Under the pieces are notes generated by a model. It ran no database searches. It was not told the origin of the DNA and saw only the letters and a list, made by a program, of their open reading frames with translations. Below are positions 49,856 to 58,075 of a stretch of DNA of 64,000 nt, in pieces. Source of the DNA: Microbacteriaceae bacterium 3FA27C10 (lineage in GTDB: Bacteria > Actinomycetota > Actinomycetes > Actinomycetales > Microbacteriaceae); contig SCNI01000019.1 of NCBI GenBank assembly GCA_005502775.1, forward strand, positions 1-64,000, read 5' to 3'. Each line of letters starts with the position of its first letter. Position 1 is the stretch's first letter. The position numbers were made by a program, and so were the translations under genes.

Positions 49856-51114
49856 CGGAAGCCGTCCGGCGCTCGGTAGGGCAGCCGGGCCGAGACCGTG
49901 AAGCCGGGATCGGCCCCCGTTCTCGGGCCGGTGGCGACCGAGCCGTCGAGCAGGCGCATCCGCTCGCTCATGCCGATGAGGCCCTGCCCGGCCGAGGGCG
50001 CGGTCGCGGCTGAGCGGCGGGCCGAGGTGTTCGACGCCCCGGCGGCCGGCGCCGCGGGCAGGAGCGCGGCGCGGCGTGCTGGCTCGGAGGTGACCACCCC
50101 GAAACGCACGTCGTCGGCGCCCCACGCGATCCGCACCTCGGCCCGGGCCCCCGGGCCGCCGTGCTTGATGGCGTTGGTGAGCGACTCCTGCAGCACGCGG
50201 TACATCGCGAGCTCGTGCGCCCCCGAGAGCGCGACCGGCTCTCCGGTCACGGCCAGCGACACCGCGAGCCCGGCGTCCCCGACGCTCGCGAGCAACTGCT
50301 CGAGATCGGCGCTCGTGACCGCCGCGCGGCGGGCATCGCTCGGTTCCCGGAGCACGCTGAGCAGTTCGTGCACGTCGTCGATAGCGGCTCGCGCGGTGCG
50401 GTTGATGGTCTCGAGGGCCGTACTCTCCGCGTGCGGGTCGTTCGCCTTCGCGTAGCGGGCGCCGTCGGACTGCGCGATGACCACGGCCAGCGCGTGCCCG
50501 ATGAGGTCGTGCATCTCGCGGCTGAGCAGAGCCCGCTCCTTCTCCTGGATGAGTGCGGCCTCGGCGAGGATGCGGTCGCGGTCGCGCTCCAGCCGCTGCC
50601 GCGCGGCGGCCTGACGGTTGCGCACGAGCACGCCGAGGGCCCAGAACAGGATGAGCGCCGCTGCCACCACGCCGCTCACGATCGCGAAAGGCACGCCACG
50701 CGCGGAGAGGCCGGTCACGAGGAATTCGGCGTCGCTCGAGGCCGGTGCGAACAGCACGAGCCGCGCGCCCGCGATCGCCCCGCCGACGATGCCCGACACC
50801 ACGCCCGCCACCCGCACAGCCCGGCTCCGGGCCAGCCCGGTGGCGAACACGGCGACGAGGATCAGGAGGTCGCCCACCAGGAGGCCGCCGAAAGTGAGCA
50901 CCTGCACGAGGGCGCCCACCCAGGCGATGGCGAGTCCGAGGCCGGGCAGTCGTCGCCAGAACACCACGGAGACGGCGAAGAGCACCGTGATGAGGGCCCC
51001 GCGCGCGCCGTCGCGCAGAAGGTCGGCGAGCCCGAAGAGCACCAGGGCGACACCGCCGATCGCGAGGTCGGCGACCCGCGGATGCTGTTCGAACCAGGCC
51101 CACACGAGCGCCAC
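49852..51114 (-). CDS. Sensor histidine kinase (HisKA_3/NarL-partner type)
   Basis: A 420-aa membrane kinase. Five or six transmembrane segments occupy residues about 15-165, with very short loops, so the sensed signal may lie in or at the membrane. The dimerisation/phospho-acceptor motif EKERALLSREMHDLIGHAL contains His202, and the N-box ESLTNAIKHGGPG and GQGLIGMSERMRLLDG belong to the HATPase domain; the G1 Asp-rich box is replaced by a Ser/Pro/Ala-rich segment (about 345-375). It starts with a GTG at 51114, one base after the stop of the small membrane peptide, and its stop overlaps the regulator gene. Confidence 0.92.
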   Translation of the reverse strand: MALVWAWFEQHPRVADLAIGGVALVLFGLADLLRDGARGALITVLFAVSVVFWRRLPGLGLAIAWVGALVQVLTFGGLLVGDLLILVAVFATGLARSRAVRVAGVVSGIVGGAIAGARLVLFAPASSDAEFLVTGLSARGVPFAIVSGVVAAALILFWALGVLVRNRQAAARQRLERDRDRILAEAALIQEKERALLSREMHDLIGHALAVVIAQSDGARYAKANDPHAESTALETINRTARAAIDDVHELLSVLREPSDARRAAVTSADLEQLLASVGDAGLAVSLAVTGEPVALSGAHELAMYRVLQESLTNAIKHGGPGARAEVRIAWGADDVRFGVVTSEPARRAALLPAAPAAGASNTSARRSAATAPSAGQGLIGMSERMRLLDGSVATGPRTGADPGFTVSARLPYRAPDGFR

Positions 51115-51115
51115 T

Positions 51116-51250
51116 CTACCGGCGAAGGCCGCCGTGATCCCGGGCGTGGATCACGCGGCCGAGCACCACGGCGACGCCGACGGAGCTCGCGAGCCAGACC
51201 ACGGCGAAGGGGATGCCGTACTTCAGCAGTTCGTGGGTCAGCTCGTGCAT
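51116..51250 (-). CDS. Small membrane peptide (44 aa) coupled to the histidine kinase
   Basis: A 44-aa peptide with one transmembrane helix (YGIPFAVVWLASSVGVAVVLG), a short acidic/His start (MHELTHELLK) and a basic end (HARDHGGLRR), predicted N-out/C-in. Its TAG is separated by a single base from the kinase GTG (TAG A GTG), so the kinase is probably translated by re-initiation. Too short for most gene finders. Likely a modulator or stabiliser of the kinase; no homologous family is recognised. Confidence 0.6.
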   Translation of the reverse strand: MHELTHELLKYGIPFAVVWLASSVGVAVVLGRVIHARDHGGLRR

Positions 51251-51271
51251 GGCGCATCCGTTCCTCGGGTC

Positions 51272-51291
51272 GTGGCGCCGGAGAGCGCCAC
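51272..51291 (-). terminator. Hairpin downstream of the 79-aa gene
   Basis: GTGGCGC and GCGCCAC form a 7-bp stem with a 6-nt loop, 54 bp downstream of the minus-strand gene at 51345-51584 and upstream of the kinase operon. It probably separates the two transcripts. Confidence 0.4.
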
Positions 51292-51344
51292 CACCGACCA
51301 CGCTACGCAGAGCGGATGCACGGGGCATCGCCCGAGCGGATGAC

Positions 51345-51584
51345 CTACCGCGTACGCCGAACGGCTGAGGCGCCCGCTGCGGCGGCGAGTTCGGTGAACC
51401 AGCGGCGGCTGGCCTCGAGCGAGGTGCAGAGCCGGTCCGCGCGCACCTGGCCATAGCGGCCGGCCTCGAACACGAGCCGCTCGCGCACCCAGCCGAGGGG
51501 CACGGCGTGGTTGTCGCTGTGGTCGCGCACGAGCCAGTAGTCGCTCTCGATGCGTTCGAAACGGATATCACGGGACTGGGTCAT
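51345..51584 (-). CDS. Hypothetical protein, 79 aa
   Basis: A small soluble protein of unknown function. It contains RFERIESDYWLVRDHSDNHAVPLGWVRERLVFEAGRYGQVRADRL, a likely beta-hairpin-rich module, then RRWFTELAAAAGASAVRRTR. I chose the ATG at 51584 because GGAG lies 7 nt upstream. It lies between a flavin reductase gene and the two-component operon, all on the minus strand. No function is proposed. Confidence 0.6.
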   Translation of the reverse strand: MTQSRDIRFERIESDYWLVRDHSDNHAVPLGWVRERLVFEAGRYGQVRADRLCTSLEASRRWFTELAAAAGASAVRRTR

Positions 51585-51680
51585 GGTGGAACTCCGGGCA
51601 TCCCCCCGGTCGGGCACCGGGGTTGTTCACCAGTGTGCGCCTCGAGACCTTCGGAGTATGTCCCCTTTTCGGGGGCTTCT

Positions 51681-52292
51681 CTACTGGATCTTGGAGTGTT
51701 CGCCGAGGCGATGCCAGGTGCGGTTGTGGTACACCAGCGGTTCGGCCTCGGAGGCGTCGGCCGAGGGGTCGCCCGCCGGCGGCGCCTTCGTCTGCAGGGC
51801 CTGCACGGCGACGACGGTCGAGCCGCCCGCCTCCATCTTGTTCACCACGCGGCCGCGGATCCACGCGTGCGCGGCGGGGAAGTAAGGCTCACCCGTGGGC
51901 AGGCGCTCCCAGATGGAGGTGTCGGCGAAGCGGTCGATGCCGCTCGTGGCGCCGAGCTTCGCGATGTCGAGCTGGCCGGCGCCGAGCAGGTGCACCACGA
52001 CGGTGTCGGCCTTGCGGATGGTGGGGGTGCTCGAGGAGAGCTCCGAGACGGAGAAGACGAGCAGTGGCGGTTCGGCGCTCACCGAGAACACCGAGGTGGC
52101 GGTCAGGGCGACCGGGCCGTCTCCGGCGTCGGCCGTGATGACCGCGACCCCGGCGGGGTGGTTGCGGAATGCCGCCTTGAACTCCTCGGGGCTCACGCTC
52201 TCGGCGCTCGGATGCGCCACGAGGTTGTTCTCGTGGTGTTCGCTCCCGTGGTCGAAGTCGTCGTGGTTCGGAAAAGCCTGTGCGCCTGTCAC
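51681..52292 (-). CDS. Flavin reductase-like (FMN-binding split barrel) protein
   Basis: A 203-aa protein of the HpaC/flavin reductase-like family, which reduces FMN or FAD with NAD(P)H for a partner monooxygenase. The N-terminal core FKAAFRNHPAGVAVITADAGDGPVALTATSVFSVSAEPPLLVFSVSELSSSTPTIRKADTVVVHLLGAGQ is characteristic. The His-rich start (about 10-25) is a variable extension. The start is a GTG at 52292. No monooxygenase lies beside it, so its partner is unknown. Confidence 0.88.
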   Translation of the reverse strand: MTGAQAFPNHDDFDHGSEHHENNLVAHPSAESVSPEEFKAAFRNHPAGVAVITADAGDGPVALTATSVFSVSAEPPLLVFSVSELSSSTPTIRKADTVVVHLLGAGQLDIAKLGATSGIDRFADTSIWERLPTGEPYFPAAHAWIRGRVVNKMEAGGSTVVAVQALQTKAPPAGDPSADASEAEPLVYHNRTWHRLGEHSKIQ

Positions 52293-52378
52293 CCTTCGAT
52301 CCTAAGTCGGTTCCCGGGCCGCTCCGCCCCACGGCGTAACCTGCGTAACACTCTCTTAACACCCGCGGTCGCTCCGTG

Positions 52379-54733
52379 TCAGCGGGCGCGCTCCTCGTCG
52401 TCGGCGAGGTAGCGCTGCCATACCCAGGCCGAGACGCTCACGGCCGCGAAGGCCGCCGTCGCGATGCCGAGCGCGAGCAGGGCTCCACCGGTGCCCGCGG
52501 TGAGGGTGGGCACGAAGAGCATCGCGAGCGCCGTGAACGAGGCGATGGTGAGCAGGGTCCAGGTGGCCGGCGACCACTCGAGCAGGCTGCGGCCGGGGCT
52601 GCGGCCCACCGGCAGCAGCAGCGCCGAGCTCGCACCGAACGAGGCGAGCACCACCACGTGCAGCAGTTCGGCCAGGGCGGCGCCCCAGACGTCGCCCGAC
52701 GCCGGATCCACACCGAGTGCTCCCGAGACCAGCCATGCCACGGCGCCGAGCGCGAGCAGGCACAGGACCTGCACGGTGGCGAGGGTGCCGCGGGCGCTGC
52801 GTGCGGCGGTCTCCGCGACCACGAGTCCGGCCACCAGTCCGAAGACGAGCACGGGGTCGAGATCGGCGAGACGCGAGAACACCGCGAGGGCCGCCGAGAG
52901 CAGCAGGAGGGCGGGCCGGATGCGCGGGGCCGCGACCACGCCGAGCGTGACTTTCGCGACAGCCGCGGGAACGACCGTCGCCACCGCGTTCACGATGGCG
53001 AGCCCGGCCGCCACCGCCAGGAACAGACGCAGGTAGGCGGGCTGGCTCTCGACCGGCCCGGAGAGGGTCACGAGCGCCGCCGAGGCGAGCACGACCGCGA
53101 CCGTGGTGACGGCCGGACTGATGTGGATCTCCGGGGCCTCGTCGTATTCATGGCGGCTGCGATTGCGGCCGAGCAGCGACGCCAGCAGTCCGGCCCGTGC
53201 GCCGCCGCTCGGGGTCTCCCGGGGAGCGAGCTCGCGCACGGTGCCGGCGAGCAGCCGGGCCGGAAGGGCGATCCCCACCAGGGCGACGGCCCCGAGCACG
53301 AGCGCGAGCCACCAGAGGGCGCCGGCGCCGGTGCCGAAGGCGGGCTGCAGCGCCGCGGTGAAGCGGGTGGCGTCCGACCAGCTTCCGGGGGTGACCGGGC
53401 TGCCGCCGGCCGCGGGCGGGGCGGCCCCGCCGGGGGTCGACGGCGCCGACGGGCTGGACGGCTCCGCTCCGCTGCCCGGCGTCGAGCCGTCGCCCGTCGC
53501 CGGCGGGCCGGGTGCGGCGGGGTCGGAGCCGGCGGACGGGGAGGTGGGGGCGGTGGTGCCGGCCGGCGCCGTCGGGCCGGAAGGAGTGGCCGGCGCCGTG
53601 GCCGAGGCATCCTGGAACAGCATCGTCAGAGGGCCCGACTGCACACTCACGTTGCCCGCGGCATCCTGTTGCAGCACGGCGAGCGAATAGCCTCCCGCCG
53701 GCACGGCGGCCGCGACGCACGACCACGAGCTGTTGCTCACGGTGACCTGGCAGATCGTGTAGGCGCCGGCGAACACCGAGACGGTGGCGCCGTCCTCACC
53801 GGTGCCGCTGAAGGTCGAGCCCGAGGTGGGGAGCGTGGTGCCCGACCGCGGCGAGAGCAGCACGGGAGCCGCCGGCACCGTCACGTCGACGCGGATGGCG
53901 ACGGCGTCGCTCGCCGGCGACGCTCCGCTGCTCCACGAGGTGCTCTGGGTGGCCGAGACCAGGTAGTCGCCGTCGGTGATGCCGCCGCCCAGCGGGCACG
54001 ACCAGGCTCCGGAGGCGTCGGCCGTGCCGCTGCAGACGAAGGAGCCCGCCGTGGCCGTGACGGTGGCGCCGGCGAAGGCGGTTCCCTGAACGACGGCATT
54101 GGTGAGGGTTCCGCGCGGGCCGCCTGTCACCACCGGGGCGTTGAGCACGCGCACGGTGACCGAAGCCTCCTGCTGCGGCGAGCCGGAGACGAGCTGTACC
54201 GCGCGGATGACGGTCGAGGCCGAGCTCGCGAGCCCGGTCGTCGCACAGCTCCAGTCGCCTGACCCGCCGGGCGTGACGATGCACAGCGGCTCCGACGAGC
54301 CGCCGGCGAGCACCTGCACCGAGCTGCCGGGCTCTCCCGTGCCCGAGACGGTGACGGCGCCGGCGAGTTGCGCGCCGCCCGCGGGGGAGAGGATGACCGG
54401 GGCGGCGGGCTCGGTCGGCGGCGGCGTCGGGGAAGAGCCCCCCGGGTCTGTCGACGGTGCCGGTGCCGGTGCCGCGGGAGCCGTCGAGGGCGCTGGAGTC
54501 GGCGCGGGCGCGGCGGCGATGGGGGAGGCGCTCGCCGAAGCGGCGCCTGCGCCGCCCACCACGGCGAGGCCGCCCGCGAGTAGGGCGGCGGCAAAGAGGA
54601 GGGCCGCGACGAGCCGGACGGGAGAGGCGGATCGGGAGCCCGAGTCGGGCCCTGAGGTGTCGAGGGTTCGCCACTCGACGCCGTCGCCGACTCGCGACGG
54701 CGTTCGTTCCCACCCCTTGCGCGATCCCGACAC
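52379..54733 (-). CDS. Ig-like-domain protein with C-terminal multi-span membrane region
   Basis: A large envelope protein of about 784 aa and unknown function. Order: a short cytoplasmic part, a hydrophobic signal or anchor (VRLVAALLFAAALLAGGLAVVGGAGA), an Ala/Pro-rich linker, three bacterial Ig-like domains (from PAAPVILSPAGGAQLAGAVTVSGTGEPG, PVVTGGPRGTLTNAVVQGTA and PAAPVLLSPRSGTTLPTSG), each with a Cys pair near its end, a second Pro/Ser/Gly linker, and about 9-10 transmembrane helices in the last 330 residues. The start is uncertain: GTG at 54733 is used here; the frame is open to 54865, where it runs into an operator. It is divergent from a TetR gene. Confidence 0.75.
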   Translation of the reverse strand: MSGSRKGWERTPSRVGDGVEWRTLDTSGPDSGSRSASPVRLVAALLFAAALLAGGLAVVGGAGAASASASPIAAAPAPTPAPSTAPAAPAPAPSTDPGGSSPTPPPTEPAAPVILSPAGGAQLAGAVTVSGTGEPGSSVQVLAGGSSEPLCIVTPGGSGDWSCATTGLASSASTVIRAVQLVSGSPQQEASVTVRVLNAPVVTGGPRGTLTNAVVQGTAFAGATVTATAGSFVCSGTADASGAWSCPLGGGITDGDYLVSATQSTSWSSGASPASDAVAIRVDVTVPAAPVLLSPRSGTTLPTSGSTFSGTGEDGATVSVFAGAYTICQVTVSNSSWSCVAAAVPAGGYSLAVLQQDAAGNVSVQSGPLTMLFQDASATAPATPSGPTAPAGTTAPTSPSAGSDPAAPGPPATGDGSTPGSGAEPSSPSAPSTPGGAAPPAAGGSPVTPGSWSDATRFTAALQPAFGTGAGALWWLALVLGAVALVGIALPARLLAGTVRELAPRETPSGGARAGLLASLLGRNRSRHEYDEAPEIHISPAVTTVAVVLASAALVTLSGPVESQPAYLRLFLAVAAGLAIVNAVATVVPAAVAKVTLGVVAAPRIRPALLLLSAALAVFSRLADLDPVLVFGLVAGLVVAETAARSARGTLATVQVLCLLALGAVAWLVSGALGVDPASGDVWGAALAELLHVVVLASFGASSALLLPVGRSPGRSLLEWSPATWTLLTIASFTALAMLFVPTLTAGTGGALLALGIATAAFAAVSVSAWVWQRYLADDEERAR

Positions 54734-54848
54734 CTCCCACCATTTACGCCGATGCGCCGCGTTCCGCGCCACCCCCGCCCCGGCGTTTCGGATGAAATTC
54801 GGAGCCGGGCGTGTACAGATCGGCCCTGTTACGGCATACTGACGCAAC

Positions 54849-54864
54849 TGGGTCAGATGACCCA
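54849..54864. promoter_or_regulatory. TetR-type operator upstream of the glycoside operon
   Basis: TGGGTCAGATGACCCA: two perfect 7-bp arms around a 2-bp centre, 34 bp upstream of the TetR gene start and in the divergent region shared with the Ig-domain protein. Autoregulation by the adjacent TetR is the natural reading. Confidence 0.65.
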
Positions 54865-54897
54865 CTCCATCGTCAGACCAGGCACGCGAGGGGGAGC

Positions 54898-55575
54898 ATG
54901 GCGCGCATGCCGGTGGCCGAGCGCCGCAGCATTCTGCTCTCCGCCGCCTTCGCGGTCATCTCACGTCAGGGCGTGAGCGGCGCCACCACCCGGGCCATCG
55001 TCGACGAGGCGGGCATGAAGCTCGCGAGCTTCCACTACGCCTTCGAGTCGCGCGAGGAGCTGCTCGCCCAGCTCGTCGACGTGGTGGTCGGCAATCAAGA
55101 GGTGGTGCTCGCCCTCCCCGCCGAGGCCGGCACCGATCTCGAGCGTCTGCTCGAGCTGGGCCTGCTGCGCTACTTCGAGCAGGTGCGCGAGAACCCGCTG
55201 CGCGAACGCGCGATGTTCGAACTCACCCAGTACTCCATGCGCACGCCCTCGATGCAGGGCTTCGCCGAGCGCCAGTACGCCCGCTACCGCGAGCTGGCCG
55301 TGGCGTCGCTTCGGGAGGCCGCCGACCGCACCGGATGCTCGTGGCGGGTGCCCCTGCCCGAGCTCGCGGCCGACCTGGTGGCCCTCACCGACGGCATCAC
55401 GCTCGCGTGGCTCGCCGACGGCGACGACGGGCGTGCGCGCCGCACCATCGCCTTCGCCGCGCGCGCCCTGGCATCGGAGGGCGTGCATCCGCCCGCCGCC
55501 GCCCCGACAGACTCCACCTCACGCACCACCCTCACCGGCACCACCCCCACGACCCGCAGAGGAGAAGCGTCATGA
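54898..55575 (+). CDS. TetR-family transcriptional regulator of the glycoside operon
   Basis: A 225-aa regulator. The helix-turn-helix region is ERRSILLSAAFAVISRQGVSGATTRAIVDEAGMKLASFHYAFESREELLAQLVD (about 8-60), and the C-terminal TetR_C-like region follows. AGGGGGAG precedes the ATG at 54898. A perfect palindrome lies 34 bp upstream. It is the first gene of a five-gene operon joined by 4-bp overlaps (transporter, PLP enzyme, lactone oxidase) and a 3-bp gap (GH1), so its ligand is likely a metabolite of that pathway. Confidence 0.92.
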   Translation: MARMPVAERRSILLSAAFAVISRQGVSGATTRAIVDEAGMKLASFHYAFESREELLAQLVDVVVGNQEVVLALPAEAGTDLERLLELGLLRYFEQVRENPLRERAMFELTQYSMRTPSMQGFAERQYARYRELAVASLREAADRTGCSWRVPLPELAADLVALTDGITLAWLADGDDGRARRTIAFAARALASEGVHPPAAAPTDSTSRTTLTGTTPTTRRGEAS

Positions 55576-56840
55576 CGACAGAACGCGAGGAGGCCGCCCC
55601 GGGCGTGTTCTCGGAGCCCGTGCGCCGGGTCGGGGGGCTGTGGATCGCCCTGTTCGGCGCCTCGTGGCTCGGCATCTGGATGGCGCAGCTCACGCCGGTG
55701 CAGCTGCTGCTGCCGCTGCAGGTCGAGCAGCGATTGGGAGCGGCGAGCTGGACCGACAACGTGGTGGCGTTCGGCGTGATCTCGGCGATCGCCGGCGTCT
55801 TCGCCCTCGTGACCTTTCCGGTGACCGGCGCGCTCTCCGACCGCACCACCTCGCGCTTCGGCCGGCGCCGCCCCTGGATCGCGGGCGGGGCCGTGCTCTT
55901 CGCGCTCGCGCTCTTCCTCCTCGGCTTCCAGGTCGACCTGCTCGGCATCGGGGTGTTCTGGACCCTCGCGATCATCGGCTTCTGCGTGCTCTCCGCCGCC
56001 CTGACCGCCAGCATCTCCGACCAGGTGCCGGTCGACCAGCGCGGCTTCGTCTCGAGCTGGATCTCGGCCCCGCAGGCCGTCGGCCTCATCCTCGGCGTGC
56101 TGCTGGCCACGACGCTGTTCACCGGCCAGTTCCTGGGCTACACCGCGGTGGCCGTGCTCCTGCTGCTGCTCGTCGGACCGTTCTGCCTGTGGATGCCGGA
56201 TGCGCGCCTGCGCCCCGAGGAACGGCCGCCGCTCACCCTGCGCGCGCTCGTCGAGAGCATGTGGGTGAGTCCGCGCGCGCATCCGGACTTCGGCTGGACG
56301 CTGCTCAGCCGCATCCTCGTGAACATCGGCAACGCGCTCGGCACCACGCTGCTGCTCTACTTCCTGATGTACGGGCTGAACGACCCGACCGCCGAAGACG
56401 ATCTGCTCGTGCTCATCGTGATCTACACGATCTTCGTGGTGGTCGCCTCGATCAGCGCCGGGGCGCTCTCCGACAAGCTGCGCCGCCGCCGGGTGTTCGT
56501 GCTCGTCGCCGCCGTGCTGCAGGCCGTGGCGGCGCTGCTGCTCGCCTTCGTGCCCGACCTCACCGTCACGATGGTGGGCGCCGCCCTGCTCGGCCTCGGC
56601 TACGGCTGCTTCCTCTCGGTCGACCAGGCGCTCGCCACCCAGGTGCTGCCCGACCCCGCCTCCCGCGGAAAAGACCTCGGCATCATGAACATCGCCACGG
56701 CCGTGCCACAGGCGATCGCGCCGCTGCTCGGCGCCTTCGTGGTGGCCCTTCTCGGCGGCTTCCCCGCCCTGTTCCTGCTCTCGGCGATCTTCGGTTTCGC
56801 CGGAGCGTTCGCCGTCTCGCGCGTGAGGAGCGTCCGATGA
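55572..56840 (+). CDS. MFS transporter, glycoside/sucrose symporter-like (GPH/SLC45 type)
   Basis: A 422-aa transporter with 12 predicted transmembrane helices. The loop between helices 2 and 3 reads GALSDRTTSRFGRRRPWIAGG, the motif of GPH-type and SLC45/plant sucrose:H+ symporters, rather than that of drug exporters; the matching second-half motif is GALSDKLRRRRVFV. It therefore probably imports a sugar or glycoside. The ATG overlaps the TetR stop (ATGA), with GAGGAG 8 nt upstream. The downstream GH1 beta-glucosidase would hydrolyse the imported compound. Substrate inferred. Confidence 0.85.
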   Translation: MTTEREEAAPGVFSEPVRRVGGLWIALFGASWLGIWMAQLTPVQLLLPLQVEQRLGAASWTDNVVAFGVISAIAGVFALVTFPVTGALSDRTTSRFGRRRPWIAGGAVLFALALFLLGFQVDLLGIGVFWTLAIIGFCVLSAALTASISDQVPVDQRGFVSSWISAPQAVGLILGVLLATTLFTGQFLGYTAVAVLLLLLVGPFCLWMPDARLRPEERPPLTLRALVESMWVSPRAHPDFGWTLLSRILVNIGNALGTTLLLYFLMYGLNDPTAEDDLLVLIVIYTIFVVVASISAGALSDKLRRRRVFVLVAAVLQAVAALLLAFVPDLTVTMVGAALLGLGYGCFLSVDQALATQVLPDPASRGKDLGIMNIATAVPQAIAPLLGAFVVALLGGFPALFLLSAIFGFAGAFAVSRVRSVR

Positions 56841-58075
56841 CCCTCGACCTGTCCCGCACCCCCGCCAACCCCGGCGCCTGGCGCGACGGCCAGCGCTACT
56901 GGCGCGGCCTCACCGCGGCCACCGCCGACCGCGAGCCGCCCGTGGCCGTGATCGGCCTCGAGGCGCTCGTGCACAACGCCCGCGACATGCTCAGGCGGGC
57001 CGGGGGCATGCCGATCCGGGTGGCGAGCAAGTCCATCCGGGTGCGGGCGGTGCAGGATGCGGTGCTCGCGCTGCGAGGATACGCCGGCGTGCTCGCCTAC
57101 ACGCTGCCCGAGGCGCTCTGGCTGGCCGAGACCGTCACCGACGTGGTGGTGGGGTACCCCAGCGTCGACCGTGCCGCCATCCGCGCCCTCGCCGCCGACG
57201 AGAAGCTGGCGGCACGCGTGACGCTCATGATCGACTCCGTCGAGCACCTCGACCTCATCGACGCCGCCATCGCGCCCGGCGCGCGGCCGGCTCTGCGGGT
57301 GGCGATCGAGCTCGACGCCTCCTATACCGCCCCGGGTCTCGGCCGGCTCGGCGTCTGGCGTTCGCCGATCTCCACGGTCTCGCAGGCCGAGGCGCTCGCT
57401 CACGCCGTGGTCTCGCGCCCCGGCTTCGCGCTCGTGGGCATGATGGCCTACGAGTCGCAGATCGCGGGCGTCGGCAACCGCCCGGCGGGCAAGCCCGCGA
57501 TGGGTCGGGTGATCGACTGGATGCAGTCGCGCTCGGTCGCCGAGCTCGCCGAGCGGCGCGGCGCCGTGGTGGCCGCGGTGCGGCGGATCGCCGAGCTCGA
57601 GTTCGTGAACGGCGGGGGCACCGGCTCGCTCGAGAGCACGAGCGCCGACCCCTCGGTCACCGAGGTCGCGGCCGGCAGCGGGCTCTTCGGCGGGCACCTG
57701 TTCGACACCTACTCGCGCTTCGCCCCGGCGCCGGCGGCCGCGTTCGCGCTGGCGGTGGTGCGCAAGCCCCGGCCCGAGATGGCGACGCTCCTGGGCGGCG
57801 GCTGGGTCGCATCCGGGCCACCCGCCGCCGACCGGCTGCCCGAGATCGTGTGGCCCCGCAACACCAGGATGCAGGCGCGCGAGATGGCCGGCGAGGTGCA
57901 GACGCCGCTCTCGGGCCGCGGTGCTGCGGCACTGCGCACGGGCGACCGCGTGTGGCTCCGGCACACCAAGTCGGGCGAGCTCTCCGAGCACGTGAACGAG
58001 TTCTGCGTGGTCGAGAACGAGATGGTGATCGACGTGGTGCCGAGCTACCGCGGTGAGGGGAAGGCGTTCCTGTGA
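56837..58075 (+). CDS. PLP-dependent amino acid deaminase/aldolase (D-threonine aldolase-like, fold type III)
   Basis: A 412-aa enzyme with an alanine racemase-type TIM barrel. The PLP lysine is Lys65 in IRVASKSIRVRAV; LRVAIELDASY and LVGMMAYESQIAGVG follow, and EFVNGGGTGSLE is the phosphate-binding Gly-rich loop. The C-terminal domain ends HVNEFCVVENEMVIDVVPSYRGEG, where D-threonine aldolases and D-serine dehydratases bind metal (His and Cys visible). It would cleave or deaminate a beta-hydroxy-D-amino acid. Its ATG overlaps the transporter stop and its stop overlaps the oxidase GTG. Why it is paired with sugar genes is not clear. Confidence 0.85.
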   Translation: MTLDLSRTPANPGAWRDGQRYWRGLTAATADREPPVAVIGLEALVHNARDMLRRAGGMPIRVASKSIRVRAVQDAVLALRGYAGVLAYTLPEALWLAETVTDVVVGYPSVDRAAIRALAADEKLAARVTLMIDSVEHLDLIDAAIAPGARPALRVAIELDASYTAPGLGRLGVWRSPISTVSQAEALAHAVVSRPGFALVGMMAYESQIAGVGNRPAGKPAMGRVIDWMQSRSVAELAERRGAVVAAVRRIAELEFVNGGGTGSLESTSADPSVTEVAAGSGLFGGHLFDTYSRFAPAPAAAFALAVVRKPRPEMATLLGGGWVASGPPAADRLPEIVWPRNTRMQAREMAGEVQTPLSGRGAAALRTGDRVWLRHTKSGELSEHVNEFCVVENEMVIDVVPSYRGEGKAFL

